A stretch of DNA of 64,000 nt from an uncultured Clostridia bacterium (GTDB lineage Bacteria > Bacillota > Clostridia > TANB77 > CAG-508): the NCBI GenBank assembly GCA_948502395.1, contig CAOPES010000001.1:62001-126000 (forward strand), in the 5' to 3' direction. Under the pieces are notes generated by a model. The model was not told the DNA's origin. It made no database searches and saw only the letters and a program-made list of their open reading frames with translations. Shown piece after piece: positions 52,781-61,958 of the stretch (position 1 is the stretch's first letter; every line of letters begins with the position of its first letter). A program made the position numbers and the translations under genes.

Positions 52781-53035
52781 TTAAAGTATTGTATATGCGA
52801 AAAATGCAGCAATAAATACACATATTAATGCAGCAACAAAACCAGACAAATCAATTAAACTTAATTTTAGATAAAGTACAGCTTCAATCAGAAAGATTAA
52901 TCCTGTAATTAAAAATAGTCCAATTGAAACAAGTGGTGCTACAATTGTGGCTATATTAGCAAGTAATAAAAATACATACCCATAATTGTCTAATTTTTTA
53001 GGGTCCCGCATAAAGGTCTTACAAATTCTCTTCAT
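52781..53035 (-). CDS. Small membrane protein with a sense CGG codon
   Basis: 84 residues with two or three hydrophobic segments and a basic N-terminus, M-K-R-I-C-K-T-F-M-R-D-P-K-K. AGAAGGAG precedes the ATG. Codon 10 is CGG (53006-53008 on the minus strand). Here skipping its C leads to an early stop, so it appears to be read in frame. Function unknown. Confidence 0.65.
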   Translation of the reverse strand: MKRICKTFMRDPKKLDNYGYVFLLLANIATIVAPLVSIGLFLITGLIFLIEAVLYLKLSLIDLSGFVAALICVFIAAFFAYTIL

Positions 53036-53151
53036 AAATTTTCTCCTTCTATCCCAGTCAACAGGAAGCGACTGTGGAAACGATAAAAATATCTCTATAA
53101 ACTATTATACCATAGATTAACATAAAAGTCAAACAAAGGAAGTGAATAAAA

Positions 53152-53790
53152 ATAGAAAAAATTCTAAACATAATTTATCCACCAAAGTGTGGAATATGTG
53201 GAAAGTTAAACGAAAACTTTTTATGTAACAAATGCAAAAAAACATTAGAACTACAAGCAAAATTTACAATCGAAAAAAGCGAAAGCAATTATTTCAAACA
53301 ACATTTATATATTTTCGAATATCAGGGAATGATAAGAAAGATAATAATAGATTACAAATTCAACGACAAATCATACCTATACAAAACAATTATAAATTTT
53401 TTACTAAAAAATAAAAAATTCTTTAAAATTTTAAAATCTTATGATACAATTGTACCAGCTCCAATAAACAAAAAAAGAAATAGGCAAAGGGGATACAACC
53501 AAAGCTATTTACTAGCAAAAGAAATAGCAAAAAGAACAAGCATAACATTAGAAAATGAATGTCTATACAAGACAAAAAACATAATAGAACAAAGCAAACT
53601 AAACAAAGAAGAAAGACAAAAAAATATACAAGGAGCATACGAACTAAAAAATGCAGAAAAACTAAAAAACAAAAAAATATTACTATTAGACGATATTTAC
53701 ACAACAGGAAGTACAGCAAATGAATGTTGCAAAATTTTAAATATAGCAAATCCAAAACAAATAGACGTATTCACAATTGCAAAAGATTAA
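53152..53790 (+). CDS. comF: ComF-like phosphoribosyltransferase protein, AUA start
   Basis: The 212-residue frame has the ComF zinc-finger start E-K-I-L-N-I-I-Y-P-P-K-C-G-I-C-G and C-N-K-C, and a PRTase domain with L-L-L-D-D-I-Y-T-T-G-S-T. No ATG, GTG or TTG is in frame upstream of the zinc finger: after an in-frame TGA at 53143 only ATA and ATT codons are available. The ATA at 53152 lies 9 bases after AGGAAG and gives the usual N-terminus. ComF takes part in DNA uptake in competent bacteria; its exact role is unclear. Confidence 0.8.
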   Translation: MEKILNIIYPPKCGICGKLNENFLCNKCKKTLELQAKFTIEKSESNYFKQHLYIFEYQGMIRKIIIDYKFNDKSYLYKTIINFLLKNKKFFKILKSYDTIVPAPINKKRNRQRGYNQSYLLAKEIAKRTSITLENECLYKTKNIIEQSKLNKEERQKNIQGAYELKNAEKLKNKKILLLDDIYTTGSTANECCKILNIANPKQIDVFTIAKD

Positions 53791-53825
53791 GAAATTACAC
53801 CAACAATAACAAAGGAGGAAATAAA

Positions 53826-55815
53826 ATGGAAGATTTAGTCGAAAGCATATTAGACTATGTAAGGTCAGATTATACAGATTATGCAATTATGATAAATGGT
53901 GAATGGGGTTCTCGGGAAAACCCACTTTTGGAACAACAAAATTAGAAAAAAAATAGAATCAATGCAATTAAATGGAAAAAGATATACCACAATATATATG
54001 TCATTATATGGAATATCAAACCTAGAAGAAATAAGCAAAAAGATATTTATTGAAACAACACAACTTATGGACAAAAATCTAAGAAAATTTATGGATGCAA
54101 ATGGGCAGTCAACAATTCCAGAATATGCAAAAACAGGAATTGATATGGCGAACTTTTTTGGAGTAACTGAAAACGGAAGCAAAGTTGATTACGGCGAATT
54201 TTTCTCAACAACCGATAAAGTTCTTTGTTTTGACGACTTAGAGAGAGCAAATGTAGATGTTATAGACATTTTAGGATATATAAACAATTTTGTTGAACAT
54301 GACCATATAAAAACAATAATAATATGTAACGAAAAAGAATTATCAACAAAACTAAAAAGTTCAAATCTTGAAATGAAAACATTTATAGCAACTTACCTAT
54401 TAGACAAGCAAGACGAGTTAAACAAAAGTGACAAACCAATGGTAGAAAAAATTCAAGATAAAATTGAGCATGTTTTTGACAAAGCAAATGATTATGAAAG
54501 AATAAAAGAAAAACTAATAGGCGAAACTTTTGAATATGCCCCAAAATTTGACTACATTATAAATGGAATTTTAATGAGATATGAAAATAATCCAGACCTA
54601 ATAAGATTTTTAAGAGAAAACACAGGACTAATAATATCAACATTTAACAAAAGTGGAACAAGAAACCTAAGAATTTTAAAGCATGCATTAAATGACTTCA
54701 AAAAAATATATGAAATGGTCAACAAATCATATCCAAACATAAACCACAGAGTAATGCAAACAATGCTAATATTCACAATAGCAATTTCGTTTGAAATAAA
54801 AGCAGGTAAAATTACAAAAGATAAATTCGTAAATATTAAAGACAACGAAGAATACAAAGCAATATTAGTATCTTCAAGAATCCTAATGGATAACAGACAA
54901 TTCTATATTAAAGAGTTTGATAGCAATTATTATTACAACTTTAAATCAGAATATAGATTTTTCAAATTTATTGAATATTACATTAGAACACGTATATTTG
55001 ATATGAAAATATTTAAAGAAAATATGGAAGCAATAATAAGTACAGTTGACACAGAAAACTTACCAGGATACAGAAGATTGCTAACAGAAGAATATTGGAA
55101 AATATCAGACGACCAATTTGACGGTGTTATAAAAGAAGTAATTGAAGATATAAAAGAAGGAAAAGTCAACTTAATAGATACAGTAAAATTATTTGCGTAT
55201 TTCAGTTACTTTTCTAGAAAAGGCTTAATAGAATATGACCTAAAAACTTTGAAAAATATATTCTTTACAGGAATGAACATGGCAGCATTATCTTCAACAT
55301 ATTGTGCCAATGTAAAAGAAGAACTTGGGAAAATTGCAATTGAAGAAGTAGCAGAAGATATGGATGAAATTCTAAAACATTTCAATGTTCTAAACACTCA
55401 ATTATTAGATAAAATGTACACAGAAAAAGCAGAAGATACAATGAAATGTATACCAATGAAAATGGAACAATTCTTTGAGAAATTTGATAGAGAATGTATG
55501 GAAATTCCAATTTTCAAATATTATGACCCATTCCAATTATTCCAAAGAATTTCTTGCGCTAGTAATGAAGATATAGTTTTATTGAAAGAAAAACTAGAAA
55601 ATAGAGCTGATAAATATCCTAAAAAGATTGAACCAGAAATGAAGAATATTAAGCAATTGAAACAAATTGTTGATGATTATCTAAAAGGCAAAGGTACTAC
55701 AATAAAAATTGTTATGCTTAAAGAATTTTCTAAGAGCTTAGAATATATTTTATCAAAATATAAAATCAGTTTCTTGCCTAAAAAAGAAGAGACAGAACAA
55801 GTAGAAGAAACCTAA
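53826..55815 (+). CDS. KAP-family P-loop NTPase with CGG +1 frameshift in Walker A
   Basis: Frame 0 gives M-E-D-L-V-E-S-I-L-D...I-M-I-N-G-E-W-G-S and then CGG at 53913-53915 (codon 30). Skipping the C gives G-K-T-H-F-W, completing Walker A G-E-W-G-S-G-K-T, and a 662-residue protein. Walker B is K-V-L-C-F-D-D-L-E-R-A, followed by a helix and I-I-I-C-N-E, the KAP P-loop pattern. KAP NTPases occur as membrane or defence-linked ATPases; this one lacks clear membrane segments. The start follows AAAGGAGG. Without the shift no P-loop exists. Confidence 0.8.
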
Positions 55816-55846
55816 AAATTCTTTTATAGATAAATTTATAAAAAAT

Positions 55847-55876
55847 GAATAATTTTTTCCTTATTTGCAATAATAA
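55847..55876 (+). promoter_or_regulatory. Possible sigma-G-like promoter before spoVT
   Basis: TGAATA, 16 bases, then CAATAATA resembles the sigma-G pattern (TGAATA...CATACTA), which controls spoVT in B. subtilis. The match is weak. Confidence 0.35.
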
Positions 55877-55908
55877 AAGTAGACATAAATTTATAAAGGA
55901 GGAAAATT

Positions 55909-56463
55909 ATGAAAGCAACAGGAGTTGTAAGAAGAATAGATGATTTAGGAAGAGTTGTTATTCCAAAAGAAATAAGAAAAACATTAAGAATTAAAGAAGG
56001 TGACCCATTAGAAATTTTCACAGATAGAGAAGGTCAAGTAATTCTAAAAAAATACTCACCAATAGGAGAACTTTCTGAATTTGCTTCTGGATATGCTGAG
56101 ACATTATCAAAAACAACAGGTCATATTGCTTGCATTACAGATAAGGATACTATAATTGCAGTATCTGGTGGTTCAAAAAAAGAGTTTTTAGAACAAGATG
56201 TAAGTAAAGAATTAGAACAATTAATGGAAGATAAAGAGATTTATACAAGTAAAGAAAATAGTGATATAGCTATGCCAATTACTAAAAATGATAATAATGA
56301 ACGAAGAAATAATGCCCAAGTTGTTTATCCTATAATTTCAAATGGAGATACAATTGGAACTGTTATACTTATGTCAAAAGAAGCAAATAAAAAGATGGAT
56401 GAAGTGGAAAAAAAGGTTGCTCAGTCAGCTGCAACTTTTTTGGGAAGCCAAATGGATATATAA
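55909..56463 (+). CDS. spoVT: Stage V sporulation regulator SpoVT
   Basis: The AbrB-type swapped-hairpin domain, M-K-A-T-G-V-V-R-R-I-D-D-L-G-R-V-V-I-P-K-E-I-R, is followed by a GAF-like domain (about 60-184). This is the SpoVT layout; it tunes forespore gene expression late in sporulation. 184 residues, close to the usual length. Confidence 0.95.
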   Translation: MKATGVVRRIDDLGRVVIPKEIRKTLRIKEGDPLEIFTDREGQVILKKYSPIGELSEFASGYAETLSKTTGHIACITDKDTIIAVSGGSKKEFLEQDVSKELEQLMEDKEIYTSKENSDIAMPITKNDNNERRNNAQVVYPIISNGDTIGTVILMSKEANKKMDEVEKKVAQSAATFLGSQMDI

Positions 56464-56468
56464 AATAT

Positions 56469-56518
56469 AAAACAAGTTAAGAGTGCTATATAAAATACAC
56501 ATATTAACTTGTTTTTTT
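56469..56518 (+). terminator. Intrinsic terminator
   Basis: AAAACAAGTTAA and TTAACTTGTTTTTTT around an AT-rich loop. Confidence 0.85.
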
Positions 56519-56566
56519 ATGTTTTAGAAATTATAATTAGAAATTTTATAGATGTGGTAATACTTG

Positions 56567-56596
56567 TTGACGTAATGTGAATATGAAATATAAAAT
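56567..56596 (+). promoter_or_regulatory. Shared pilin-family promoter, copy 5
   Basis: TTGACG at 56567-56572, 18 bases, TAAAAT at 56591-56596. Confidence 0.8.
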
Positions 56597-56627
56597 ATTT
56601 ACATGAACAAAAGAAAGGGGTAAAAAA

Positions 56628-57866
56628 ATGAAACAAGATAGAAGAAGCGGAATTACATTGATTGCACTAGTAATAACAATAATTGTGCTGTTGATTTTGG
56701 CAGGAGTGGCGATTGCAACTTTAACAGGGGATAATGGAATATTAACAAAGGCAGTACAAGCAAAAGAGAAAACAGAAAAAGCAGCAGAAGACGAAGCATT
56801 AAAATTAGATGCAATGGCAAGCATGGATGAAAATGGTAAAATAAAATACAATACAGCCACAACAGTAGAAGAAGCAATAAAGCAAAACTTGCCATATAAA
56901 AACAATACTAAAATAACAGATAGATATGGAAATAAAATAACAATTCCAGCAGGATTCAAAGTGATAAAAGATGATCCAACAGAACCTACACCAACAGTAA
57001 AAGACGGAATTATAGTACAAGATGCAACATATGAAGGAACAATAGGAAGTGAATTTGTATGGATACCAGTAGGAAATATTAAAAAATCAGAAACAGAGAC
57101 TATAACAATAAATTTAAGTAGATATACATTTGACAGTGAGGGAAATGAAACATCTCATTTCTCAGAAGAAATAGAAAATAGTTATGCCGAAGACACAAAA
57201 ACAAGTCATGAAAGTGAATATAAAAATGAAATAGCAAGTAATATTGAAGAGTTTACATTAAAAGCGAGTTCAGAAAAAAGTGGTGGATATTATATAGGAA
57301 GATATGAAGCAAGAGTTGATAACTATGATGCAGATGCAATTATCACAGAGAAGAATAATTCAGAGATTAATTGGACAGGATATCAAGCAGAAGAAGGAAA
57401 AGAACTGAAATTAGTAACAAAGTCAAATAGTCAAGTATGGAATTACATAACACAAAGGAAAGCATCAGAAGTATCAAAGAAAATGTACGAAGGAAAAGAG
57501 TTTTCAAGTGATTTAATGAATAGTTATGCTTGGGATACGGCAATATTGTTTTTGCAAACATTCGATGATAGAGCATTAGAGAATAAGAGTATATATTCAC
57601 TACAAAAGACCTTAAATATGGACATCATTGCAAATGAAGGTACAAATAATTTGTTGGAAAACAATAAAGACAAAATATGTAATGTATGGGATATAGCAAG
57701 TAATTGTTTTGAATGGACAACAGAAACTCATAAATATACTAGTGGTAACTGTGTAGCTAGGGGTGGTAGTTATAGTGATAAAGATTATTGTGCTAGTTAT
57801 CGTAGAGTAAATGGTGCTGGGAGCGCTGTTGGTAGTTTTGGTTTTCGTCCAATCTTATATTTATAA
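56628..57866 (+). CDS. Pilin-like/FGE-type lectin-fold protein 4
   Basis: 412 residues with the same plan: pilin-like segment, helical linker, E-F-V-W-I-P-V-G, S-G-G-Y-Y-I-G-R-Y-E-A, then C-N-V-W-D-I-A-S-N-C-F-E-W-T-T-E-T and G-F-R-P-I-L-Y-L. In the final 45 codons T-ending codons dominate (GGT, AGT, TAT, GCT), in contrast to A-ending codons before. The variable C-terminus differs from copies 2 and 3. It stands alone 7 kb from those copies. Confidence 0.78.
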   Translation: MKQDRRSGITLIALVITIIVLLILAGVAIATLTGDNGILTKAVQAKEKTEKAAEDEALKLDAMASMDENGKIKYNTATTVEEAIKQNLPYKNNTKITDRYGNKITIPAGFKVIKDDPTEPTPTVKDGIIVQDATYEGTIGSEFVWIPVGNIKKSETETITINLSRYTFDSEGNETSHFSEEIENSYAEDTKTSHESEYKNEIASNIEEFTLKASSEKSGGYYIGRYEARVDNYDADAIITEKNNSEINWTGYQAEEGKELKLVTKSNSQVWNYITQRKASEVSKKMYEGKEFSSDLMNSYAWDTAILFLQTFDDRALENKSIYSLQKTLNMDIIANEGTNNLLENNKDKICNVWDIASNCFEWTTETHKYTSGNCVARGGSYSDKDYCASYRRVNGAGSAVGSFGFRPILYL

Positions 57867-57943
57867 TAATCTTGATTTTATAAATATAGATTGAATTATA
57901 AAGTATATATAAAAGTTAAAAAAATAAAATCGACATATACTTG

Positions 57944-57972
57944 TTGACGTAATGTGGAATGGAATGTAAAAT
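57944..57972 (+). promoter_or_regulatory. Shared pilin-family promoter, copy 6
   Basis: TTGACG at 57944-57949, 17 bases, TAAAAT at 57967-57972. Confidence 0.75.
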
Positions 57973-58007
57973 TTAGTTGAACAAATGTGAAAGGAAGAGT
58001 TTTGATT

Positions 58008-59624
58008 ATGAAACAAATTAACGAAAAGGGAATTACATTGATTGCACTAGTAATAACAATAATTGTGTTATTAATTTTGGCAGGAGTGACGATTGCAACT
58101 TTAACAGGGGATAATGGAATACTAGGAAAAGCAGTACAAGCAAAAGAAAAAACAAACACAGCAGGAGACCTAGAATACTTGCAAACAGAAGCGTTAGGAA
58201 TAATAGCAGAATATTATTTAAGTGATAAAAGTGTGTCAGAAGATGAATACATACTAACAGAATTAGGAAAGAAAAGCGGAATAACAGCAAATATAGCAAA
58301 AGGAACAGTAACATACAAGAACAAAGAATACACACTAAGTGAAATAACAGGTGGAACAGAAGAAAAAGAACAGATAGAAAAGAATAGACTAGAAGAAATA
58401 ACACTAGCAAACGCAGAAAAAGGAAGTGCGGAAGAAACATTATTAAAAGAACAAAGTGTTAAGGCAATAATTGTAGAAAAGGAAGACAAAACAAATAGAG
58501 CAGTAATACCAACAGGATTTTACTATGTAGCAGGAACGCCATCAACAGGACTAGTAATTTCAGACAAAATGGGAGACGATGATAGCAACAGCAAAAAAGG
58601 GAATCAATTTGTGTGGGTACCATGCTCAGGAACCAATGGAATAACGTACGAAAAAACAGATGACAATGGAACAGGAAATCATGGGCTAGCTTCATACTGG
58701 AAAGAAAGTTATAGTGATAAACAATGGAGCTATACAACAACAACAGCAGGAGAAACAATAACAGATTGGTCAGATAATGGCGGAAATTACGCAAGTGTAA
58801 CAAAATATGGTGGATTTTATATAGGAAGATATGAAGCAGGAGTGCCAAGAGATGCAGATTTTTACGCAGATAGTGAAGGAGCAACATATTATAAAGAAGA
58901 AAAGAAGAACTCTGAGGAAGTATTAAGTATGAGGCCAATAGTACAAAAAGGAACACAAAGCTGGAATTATATATCACAAGAAAAAGCTAAAAAAGTTTCT
59001 GAAAATATGTATAAAGCAAGTACATCAGTAACAAGTGGATTAGTGGATAGTTATGCATGGGATACAACTGTAAAGTGGATGGCAAGTGATAGCGAATATA
59101 GTGGAATAGGACTAGACAGCACAAATTTTGGGAATTATGCAAACAATAGTCAAATAACAGCAAATACATTGTATGCATTACATAGATTTGCAGGAAGAAA
59201 TGCAACAGGGGTGGCAAATAATAAAAATGATTATTGGACATATGCAACAAAATATAAAAAAGGAAATATAACGTCAGGGTATGTTTCATTGTCAGCATCA
59301 ATAAGAGACCAATATGAATTTGTATTAAATTCATATGATGACACAAATTACAACTATGATATAAGAAAAGAATTTGCGACAGGTGCAACAAATGAAACAA
59401 AAGTAAAGAATATATATGACATTTGTGGAAATATGTGGGAATGGACTACTGAAACAGGAAATCAAACAACACCATCTGGAAGTTCTGAAATGGAATATGC
59501 TGTACTTCGTGGAGCCGGACTTGGCGATGAAGGGGAAAAAACAATATGGTTTCGCAATGGTGGTGCTTTGGCAACTAACAGTATTGCAGATGTTGGATTT
59601 CGACCAGTATTATATATAAAATAA
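58008..59624 (+). CDS. Pilin-like/FGE-type lectin-fold protein 5
   Basis: 538 residues, the longest copy. The pilin-like N-terminus is shared. The linker is longer and includes a helical segment (about 55-145) absent from the others. The FGE-like part has N-Q-F-V-W-V-P-C-S, G-G-F-Y-I-G-R-Y-E-A, I-Y-D-I-C-G-N-M-W-E-W-T-T-E-T, V-L-R-G-A-G and V-G-F-R-P-V-L-Y-I, closer to canonical FGE than copies 1-4. I chose the ATG at 58008 after AAAGGAAG. Confidence 0.78.
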   Translation: MKQINEKGITLIALVITIIVLLILAGVTIATLTGDNGILGKAVQAKEKTNTAGDLEYLQTEALGIIAEYYLSDKSVSEDEYILTELGKKSGITANIAKGTVTYKNKEYTLSEITGGTEEKEQIEKNRLEEITLANAEKGSAEETLLKEQSVKAIIVEKEDKTNRAVIPTGFYYVAGTPSTGLVISDKMGDDDSNSKKGNQFVWVPCSGTNGITYEKTDDNGTGNHGLASYWKESYSDKQWSYTTTTAGETITDWSDNGGNYASVTKYGGFYIGRYEAGVPRDADFYADSEGATYYKEEKKNSEEVLSMRPIVQKGTQSWNYISQEKAKKVSENMYKASTSVTSGLVDSYAWDTTVKWMASDSEYSGIGLDSTNFGNYANNSQITANTLYALHRFAGRNATGVANNKNDYWTYATKYKKGNITSGYVSLSASIRDQYEFVLNSYDDTNYNYDIRKEFATGATNETKVKNIYDICGNMWEWTTETGNQTTPSGSSEMEYAVLRGAGLGDEGEKTIWFRNGGALATNSIADVGFRPVLYIK

Positions 59625-59630
59625 ACAAAA

Positions 59631-59678
59631 GTCGTTTTAGATGGAATATATAATTTCTAAAAATCTAAAACGATTTTT
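59631..59678 (+). terminator. Intrinsic terminator
   Basis: GTCGTTTTAGAT and ATCTAAAACGAT arms with a T8 tract. Confidence 0.85.
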
Positions 59679-59758
59679 TTTAGTAAAACCCTATACAAAA
59701 AACAAAAAATAATGATATAATAAAAACCAAAGACAAGAAACTAGAAAGAGAGAAAAAA

Positions 59759-61930
59759 ATGGGAAATATAGTATTATTAGATGAATTAACAATAAACCAA
59801 ATAGCAGCAGGAGAAGTAATAGAAAGACCAGCATCAGTAATAAAAGAAATGGTAGAAAACTCAATAGACGCAGGGGCAACAAACATAACAGTAGAAATAA
59901 AAAATGGTGGAATATCATACATAAAAGTATCAGACAACGGAAAAGGAATAGCACAAGATGACTTAGAAATAGCATTTGAAAGACATGCAACAAGCAAAAT
60001 AAGATCAGCAGAAGACCTAGACACAGTAACATCTATGGGATTTAGGGGAGAAGCGTTAGCAAGTATAGCAGCAATAGCAAATGTAGAAATGGTATCAAAA
60101 ACAGAAGAACAAGAAATAGGGTACAAAGTAGTAGTAGAAGCAGGAAATATACTAGAAAAAGAAGAAGCAGGTTGTAGAACAGGAACAACGATAACAGTAA
60201 GAAACTTATTTTTTAACACACCAGTTAGATACAAATTTCTAAAAAAAGACTATACAGAATCAGGATACATTGAAGATGCAATTACAAGAATAGCATTAGT
60301 AAATCCACATATATCAATAAGACTAATAAATACAGGAAAAACAGTAATACAAACAAATGGAAATGGAGACCTAAAAAGTGTTATATACAGCATATATGGA
60401 AAAGATGTAGCAAACGGAATAATGGAACTATCATACAAATATGAAGACATAACAGTTACAGGAGTAATTGGAAAACCAGAAATAGCAAGGTCAAACCGTT
60501 CAAACCAACTATTCTTTGTAAACAAAAGATACATAAAAGACAAAACACTAACAGCAGCAACAGAACAAGCATATAAAGGATTAATTCCTATTGGCAGATT
60601 TGGATTTGTAGTATTAAACCTAGAAATGAGTCCAGCAAAAGTAGATGTAAACGTACATCCAGCAAAATTAGAAGTTAGATTTCAAGAAGAAAACAAAGTA
60701 TTCCAAGCAATATACCACTCAATAAAAGACACATTACTAAAAGGTGAATTAGTAGCAAATACAGAAAAACAGCCAATAGAAGCAAATAGAGAAAAGCCAG
60801 CAGAAAATGTAATAAGAAGAGATGCTGTAAGCTTTGAAGAAAGACTAAGATTGTTAAAAGAAAGCAAAAAAGAAGAACAAAGTTCAGGAGCTGGACTATT
60901 CGGTTTTAGAAAACAAGCAGAAAAGAAAATAGAAGAATATACAGACGAAGAAAGCAAAATGAAAACAAACATAGTAGAAGACATATTTAGTAAAAATAAT
61001 GAAAATACTGGAATATTAGAAGTAAACGAAGAAAGTGCAGTATATGAATTAGAAAATTCAAAGACAGGAGAAAGTGAAAATAGCCAAAAGCAACAAGAAA
61101 AAAAAGAAGAAGAAACAATAGAAGTAAGCGCACAAATAGAAGAAAACAAGCAAAATGAAGGGACAACCACTCCTGAAATAAAAACAGAATTATTTTCAGA
61201 AGAATTCAATACAATGTATGCAAAACTATTTGGTACAACTCCAAAAACAGATGAACAACCAAAAGAAAAAGCAGAAGAAACAAAAAAAGTAAATGCAATA
61301 GACATAGCAAAAGACAATATATCAATGTTTGAAACACAAGAAGAATTTCAAAAACCTGTATACAAATTTATAGGAATAGCATTTAAAACATACATAATAA
61401 TAGAAATGAACGACGAAATGTACATAATAGACCAACATGCAGCCCATGAAAGAATAATGTACGAAAAAGTAAAAAAGAATTATTATAGTGAAAAAGAAAA
61501 AGACTCACAAATGCTATTATTACCAGACATAATAACATTATCACATAAAGAAATGAATATAGCAAAAGACAACATTTCAATGTTCGAACAAGCTGGATTT
61601 TGCTTAGAAGAATTTGGAGAAAATACAATAAAATTAACAGGAGTTCCAACAATATGTATTGATTTAGACACAAAAGAAGTATTCTTAGAGACATTAGATG
61701 AAATAAATACAGTGGCAAGGACTGCAAAACAAGAAAAAGAAGAAAGATTTATAGCGACAGTAGCTTGTAAAGCAGCAGTAAAAGCAAATATGGCACTAAC
61801 AAATCAAGAAGTAGAAAGCCTAATGGACAGTTTGTTGCAACTACCAAATCCATTTACTTGTCCACACGGAAGACCAACAGCAATAAAAATGACGAAATAC
61901 GACATTGAAAGAAAATTTGCAAGAAAATAA
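59759..61930 (+). CDS. mutL: DNA mismatch repair protein MutL
   Basis: The N-terminal GHKL ATPase has D-N-G-K-G-I, T-S-K-I and G-F-R-G-E-A-L-A-S-I. A long acidic linker lies at about 350-515. The C-terminal endonuclease motif is I-I-D-Q-H-A-A-H-E-R-I-M-Y-E, with C-P-H-G-R-P-T near the end, so it is a nicking-type MutL. 723 residues. No mutS is in the window; miaA follows closely, as in many bacteria. Confidence 0.97.
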   Translation: MGNIVLLDELTINQIAAGEVIERPASVIKEMVENSIDAGATNITVEIKNGGISYIKVSDNGKGIAQDDLEIAFERHATSKIRSAEDLDTVTSMGFRGEALASIAAIANVEMVSKTEEQEIGYKVVVEAGNILEKEEAGCRTGTTITVRNLFFNTPVRYKFLKKDYTESGYIEDAITRIALVNPHISIRLINTGKTVIQTNGNGDLKSVIYSIYGKDVANGIMELSYKYEDITVTGVIGKPEIARSNRSNQLFFVNKRYIKDKTLTAATEQAYKGLIPIGRFGFVVLNLEMSPAKVDVNVHPAKLEVRFQEENKVFQAIYHSIKDTLLKGELVANTEKQPIEANREKPAENVIRRDAVSFEERLRLLKESKKEEQSSGAGLFGFRKQAEKKIEEYTDEESKMKTNIVEDIFSKNNENTGILEVNEESAVYELENSKTGESENSQKQQEKKEEETIEVSAQIEENKQNEGTTTPEIKTELFSEEFNTMYAKLFGTTPKTDEQPKEKAEETKKVNAIDIAKDNISMFETQEEFQKPVYKFIGIAFKTYIIIEMNDEMYIIDQHAAHERIMYEKVKKNYYSEKEKDSQMLLLPDIITLSHKEMNIAKDNISMFEQAGFCLEEFGENTIKLTGVPTICIDLDTKEVFLETLDEINTVARTAKQEKEERFIATVACKAAVKANMALTNQEVESLMDSLLQLPNPFTCPHGRPTAIKMTKYDIERKFARK

Positions 61931-61958
61931 AATTTAGCACAAAGCAAAGGAGAGCAGA

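Noticed and set aside
1355..53915. Homopolymer sequencing errors as the cause of the frame breaks
   Set aside because: None of the eight sites lies in a homopolymer run; the extra base is always a single C before GGR at a codon boundary. A different systematic artefact is still possible and must be tested with reads.
1304..55815. CGG reassigned to another amino acid (as CGG to Trp or Gln in some bacteria)
   Set aside because: A simple reassignment would keep the reading frame. At all eight sites the conserved downstream protein lies in the +1 frame, so a frame change is needed.
45865..59624. Active formylglycine-generating enzymes
   Set aside because: The fold motifs are present, but I see no conserved catalytic cysteine pair and no sulfatase nearby; a pilin-like anchor suggests display or binding.
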